Shown here one piece after another: positions 7,857 through 9,661 of a stretch of DNA of 9,661 nucleotides. Position 1 is the stretch's first letter. Every line of letters begins with the position of its first letter. This DNA comes from CAYMJK01 sp043101635 (GTDB taxonomy: Bacteria > Planctomycetota > Phycisphaerae > Phycisphaerales > UBA1924). Under the pieces are notes generated by a model. That model worked only from the letters and a program-made list of their open reading frames with translations. It was not told where the DNA came from and did not search any database. The stretch lies in the NCBI GenBank assembly GCA_043101635.1, contig JBICIE010000176.1, forward strand, positions 1 through 9,661, read 5' to 3'. A program made the position numbers and the translations under genes.

Positions 7857-7870
7857 AGAGAGCAGAGAGG
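7857..7870. repeat. Two degenerate heptamer units (AGAGAGC, AGAGAGG)
   Basis: Two adjacent 7-base units follow the stop of the M28 peptidase gene. They resemble the inverse of the CTGTTCT/CTCTCTA heptamers found at 8429-8463 and 8812-8860. On its own this purine-rich stretch would be weak evidence; its likeness to the other two tracts is the reason to list it. Confidence 0.35.
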
Positions 7871-7873
7871 CGC

Positions 7874-7901
7874 GGCGCGCGCTCATCCGGCTTGGCGCGC
7901 C
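7874..7901. terminator. GC-rich hairpin between convergent genes, possible terminator
   Basis: GGCGCGC (7874-7880) pairs with GCGCGCC (7895-7901) across a 14-base loop, within the 63-base gap between the M28 gene (+) and the lipoprotein gene (-). Its position suits a bidirectional terminator, but there is no T tract and the stem is made of low-complexity GC. Confidence 0.35.
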
Positions 7902-7908
7902 ATGGCCC

Positions 7909-8607
7909 CTACCGCCCAAACCAGCGAAGGCGGTAGCCGCCTCTTTCGTAGACCAGGTCCATCGTGGTCCAGTGGAGGTCGCGTGTGCCGGCGCCGGTGA
8001 GTTTGAGGCGCATTGTCTTGCCGTCGACCATGCTCATGATCACACTGGGGGAGGCCTCGCCGAAGGGCATGCGGCTGAACAGCAGCGCGATGTCGGACTC
8101 GTGGGCCTTGAGGGTGTCGAAGGCGTCGCCGGGATCCAGGCTGCGGGAGCGATACTCGGCCTTTGTCACCTCGCTGAGCACCTGCTCGGTGAACAGTTCC
8201 TTCTCATCGCGGGCGAGGGTGCGCTGGATGTGGGCCATGACGTGGGCGGGTCGGGTGGCGACGAGGGTGATCGAGCCGTCCTCGTTCTCGATGACGATCT
8301 GATCGGGCTCGCGGGAGCCGAGGGCGACATCATCGCGCGGCTTCTTCCTGACCTGGGTTTCGACTCCTTCGAGGCCGCTGAAGGCGGGGTTGATGGCGCG
8401 TTCGGAAAGGGTGCGCTCGCAGGCTGGGGAGAAAGAGAGTAGAGAGAAGAGAATAGAGAACAGGAGGAGGGAGGCGCCGGGGGCCTGGGTGCACCGGTTG
8501 GGCGTCGCCGAGGCGGCGCGGCGGACGCGATGAGGGGCGCCTTCGCCCGTTTCACGGGCTCTGTGGGTTTGGGGGGCGCTGACCCCGGGCTTGCTCGCTG
8601 CGCTCAC
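7909..8607 (-). CDS. Putative lipoprotein of unknown function, start uncertain
   Basis: I do not recognise a family. The C-terminal 170 residues look like real protein, with mixed hydrophobic and charged sequence such as DGSITLVATRPAHVMAHIQ and a tail ending GGYRLRWFGR. Upstream, a hydrophobic run (SLLLFSILFSLLSFSPAC) followed by Glu-Arg resembles a lipoprotein signal with a cysteine after SPA; the position -3 Ser is a poor lipobox match. Inside this frame there is no ATG, GTG or TTG between the signal and the first usable codon upstream, GTG 8607. That start gives 232 aa and an odd 40-residue Arg-rich leader, with no ribosome binding site. The frame stays open to 9024, but the extra part runs through repeats and the neighbouring gene and looks spurious. 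The hydrophobic core is encoded by a heptamer repeat, so a frame shift or changed repeat number may explain the missing start. Confidence 0.6.
   Translation of the reverse strand: MSAASKPGVSAPQTHRARETGEGAPHRVRRAASATPNRCTQAPGASLLLFSILFSLLSFSPACERTLSERAINPAFSGLEGVETQVRKKPRDDVALGSREPDQIVIENEDGSITLVATRPAHVMAHIQRTLARDEKELFTEQVLSEVTKAEYRSRSLDPGDAFDTLKAHESDIALLFSRMPFGEASPSVIMSMVDGKTMRLKLTGAGTRDLHWTTMDLVYERGGYRLRWFGR
8429..8463 (-). repeat. Heptamer tandem tract encoding the lipoprotein signal core
   Basis: Read on the - strand, five consecutive 7-base units are CTGTTCT, CTATTCT, CTTCTCT, CTACTCT and CTTTCTC. They encode most of the hydrophobic segment of the putative lipoprotein signal. The first unit is identical to the unit of the tract at 8812-8860, which lies in the opposite orientation. 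Confidence 0.7.
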
Positions 8608-8646
8608 GGCGCCCGGGGCAAGGCACGGGTCGCCCGCGTCGCGGGC
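8535..8646. repeat. Cluster of short palindromes (REP-like)
   Basis: Four hairpins lie close together. They are GGGCG-CCTT-CGCCC (8535-8548), GCCCGT-TTC-ACGGGC (8545-8559), CCCCGGGC with GCCCGGGG (8583-8590 and 8611-8618, 20-base loop), and GCCCGC-GTC-GCGGGC (8632-8646). The loop of the third contains GCTCGCTGCGCTC, the exact inverse of 2071-2083 in the repeat left of the DUF559 gene. The 3-base-loop design also matches 2636-2650. The cluster overlaps the uncertain 5' part of the lipoprotein frame, which suggests this DNA is extragenic. Confidence 0.6.
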
Positions 8647-8811
8647 TGCGACGAGCGTGGCGACTTCGCGGGCCGGAGCGCGAACGGGGGCTTCGTGGGC
8701 TGGGGCGTGAGCGGCCGTCGCGCGAGTTGCGTGGGAAGCGAGGAGAGAGGAACACGCTTCCCGATCAGAAGAGTTCCGGGATCCAGAGGAGGCGAACCGG
8801 ATTGCTGCTGC
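8608..8811. other. Gap between the two - strand genes with no convincing coding sequence
   Basis: The hairpin cluster runs into the left part of this stretch and the heptamer tract begins at its right end. Open frames across it (Ala/Arg/His-rich) have no start with a ribosome binding site and look like GC-driven read-through. I see no promoter here for the lipoprotein gene. Confidence 0.5.
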
Positions 8812-8860
8812 CTGTTCTCTAATCTCTGTTCTCTGTTCTCTGTTCTCTAATCTCTGCCCT
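8812..8860 (+). repeat. Seven-unit heptamer tandem tract (CTGTTCT/CTAATCT)
   Basis: The units are CTGTTCT, CTAATCT, three CTGTTCT, CTAATCT and CTGCCCT, all in phase. The tract overlaps the 3' end of the DinB-like gene: its TAG stop (8847-8849, - strand) and the preceding three codons are inside it. In another - strand frame it reads as an ENREQRTEIREQ-like peptide, a pattern typical of spurious proteins from such repeats. Confidence 0.85.
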
Positions 8861-9551
8861 CTACTGACCCGCCCTGCTCGGCCCTCTCGGCGCTGCAGGC
8901 GCAATCGTCTCCGCAGCAACCTTGCTTCTCCGATTCGGCGCCCATGGGGCCGAGGATCCGCTCGACCTTGCGGTTGGCGATCGCGGCGTGGTGCTCGAGG
9001 TGCCAGGTGGCGTAGGCGAGCCACGTGCGGGCGGCGACCTCGCCGCGCTCTGGGTGCAGCGCGACACGGGCGAACTGGTCTTCGGTCAGGTCGGCGAGCC
9101 AGTCGATGGCCCAGCGGCGCAGCGTGTGGATCAGCGCCAGCGAACCGGCGACCGGCGCGGTGATCTTCGAGCCGGCCCGGGCGCCGGGGCCGTACAGGTC
9201 GCTGGCGAGGAAGTCCTCCTCGTCGAAGATGGCGAGGGTGGGCCGGTCTTGGGCGACTGTGGACCGGATGCGCATCAGCAGCACCATCTCGGCATCCGCG
9301 AGATGGGCAGCCAGGGCCCGCAGCGACCAGCGGCCGCAGCCGGCGTCCGGCAGGAAGGGCTGGTCGAGCTGTTCGTCACTGAGATGGAACAGGCGCGGGT
9401 CGAGCCACTCGACGCCGACGCTGAAGCGGCGGATGAGGTCATCGGTCGGCAGGGCCCCGACCTGCTCGAGGGTCATCTCATCCAGTCGCATCTCGGCGCG
9501 GGGCGAACTGCAGCAGCAGCCGCTGCCGCACGATTTCTTCGATTCAGCCAT
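8847..9551 (-). CDS. DinB-like four-helix metal-binding protein with cysteine-rich ends
   Basis: This 234-aa protein fits the DinB/YfiT-like superfamily, four-helix bundle proteins that bind a divalent metal through three histidines; many are thiol-dependent transferases or of unknown role. The first expected histidine is H83, in a helix with SLRALAAHLADAEMVLLMRI. The other two are H184 and H188 in TWHLEHHAAIANRKVERILG, the usual HxxxH near the end. The N-terminus has a cysteine cluster (C8, C12-C14, in KKSCGSGCCCSS) and the C-terminus another (C212, C213, C217, C219, in GCCGDDCAC). These ends are unusual for the family and could bind a metal. ATG 9551 lacks a clear Shine-Dalgarno site; M21 would be an alternative that loses the first cluster. 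The matching clusters at both ends favour ATG 9551. The last residues come from a heptamer repeat. Confidence 0.85.
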   Translation of the reverse strand: MAESKKSCGSGCCCSSPRAEMRLDEMTLEQVGALPTDDLIRRFSVGVEWLDPRLFHLSDEQLDQPFLPDAGCGRWSLRALAAHLADAEMVLLMRIRSTVAQDRPTLAIFDEEDFLASDLYGPGARAGSKITAPVAGSLALIHTLRRWAIDWLADLTEDQFARVALHPERGEVAARTWLAYATWHLEHHAAIANRKVERILGPMGAESEKQGCCGDDCACSAERAEQGGSVEGRD

Positions 9552-9564
9552 GGGGAAGGATATG

Positions 9565-9589
9565 GTGGGTCGGCAGTCCCAGCCGACCT
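9565..9589. repeat. Palindromic repeat, left unit of an inverted pair
   Basis: GGTCGGC (9568-9574) and GCCGACC (9582-9588) form a hairpin with a 7-base loop. The first 16 bases, GTGGGTCGGCAGTCCC (9565-9580), are an exact inverse of 9637-9652. The unit starts 14 bases upstream of the DinB-like start, so it may lie in that gene's leader. Confidence 0.75.
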
Positions 9590-9628
9590 CCGAGGGCGGC
9601 GCATCAGCGGCCGGCAGACCCCAGCAGA

Positions 9629-9652
9629 AGTCGGCAGGGACTGCCGACCCAC
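9629..9652. repeat. Palindromic repeat, right unit of an inverted pair
   Basis: GTCGGCAG (9630-9637) and CTGCCGAC (9641-9648) form a hairpin with a 3-base loop. It is the inverted copy of the 9565-9589 unit with one different loop base. The intervening 40 bases hold no recognisable gene. Confidence 0.75.
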
Positions 9653-9661
9653 GCTAACCTC

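Noticed and set aside
8166..8555. - strand frame starting with GTG 8555 (MKRAKAPLIAS)
   Set aside because: The start looks like a signal peptide but the frame soon becomes Pro/Arg/Ser-rich without a hydrophobic core, and differs from the well-formed lipoprotein frame. It was kept only as a hint of a frame shift.
8608..9024. N-terminal extension of the lipoprotein frame up to 9024
   Set aside because: It crosses the heptamer tract as an ENREQRTEIREQ-type peptide, runs through hairpins, and overlaps the DinB-like gene by 178 bases in another frame.

Overview
The window is GC-rich bacterial chromosome with ordinary housekeeping and accessory genes and an unusual load of intergenic palindromic and simple-sequence repeats. 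The base composition, mostly weak Shine-Dalgarno sites, a secreted M28 peptidase carrying a PDZ domain, a DUF559 gene among palindromic repeats and heptamer tracts would suit a Planctomycetota genome (perhaps Phycisphaerae-like). This is an inference; no marker gene fixes the taxon.

Layout on the + strand: the 3' end of an OsmC-family gene (2-145) is followed 17 bases later by a 615-aa membrane protein (163-2010). That protein appears to join two uncharacterised families, TIGR03546 (N-terminal membrane domain) and TIGR03545 (AsmA-like C-terminal part), in one polypeptide. Next is a small DUF559 endonuclease-like gene (2217-2624). It lies between two inverted copies of a roughly 60-base palindromic repeat, and the second copy supplies its stop codon.

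The - strand then carries a full-length glycine dehydrogenase, GcvP (2791-5769). It diverges across about 150 bases from a secreted M28 metallopeptidase with a C-terminal PDZ domain (5920-7845, +). Neither gcvT nor gcvH is in the window, so the rest of the glycine cleavage system must be encoded elsewhere.

The right end holds two - strand genes. One encodes a putative lipoprotein of unknown function (stop at 7909, start unclear). The other encodes a DinB-like four-helix protein with cysteine clusters at both ends (8847-9551). Between and into them run heptamer tracts (CTGTTCT type) and short hairpins. One tract encodes the hydrophobic core of the lipoprotein signal sequence and another encodes the last residues and stop of the DinB-like gene. 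A perfect 16-bp inverted repeat closes the window.

No single pathway links these genes. The most notable points are the two-family fusion, the DUF559 gene inside paired palindromic repeats, and coding sequence made from heptamer repeats.
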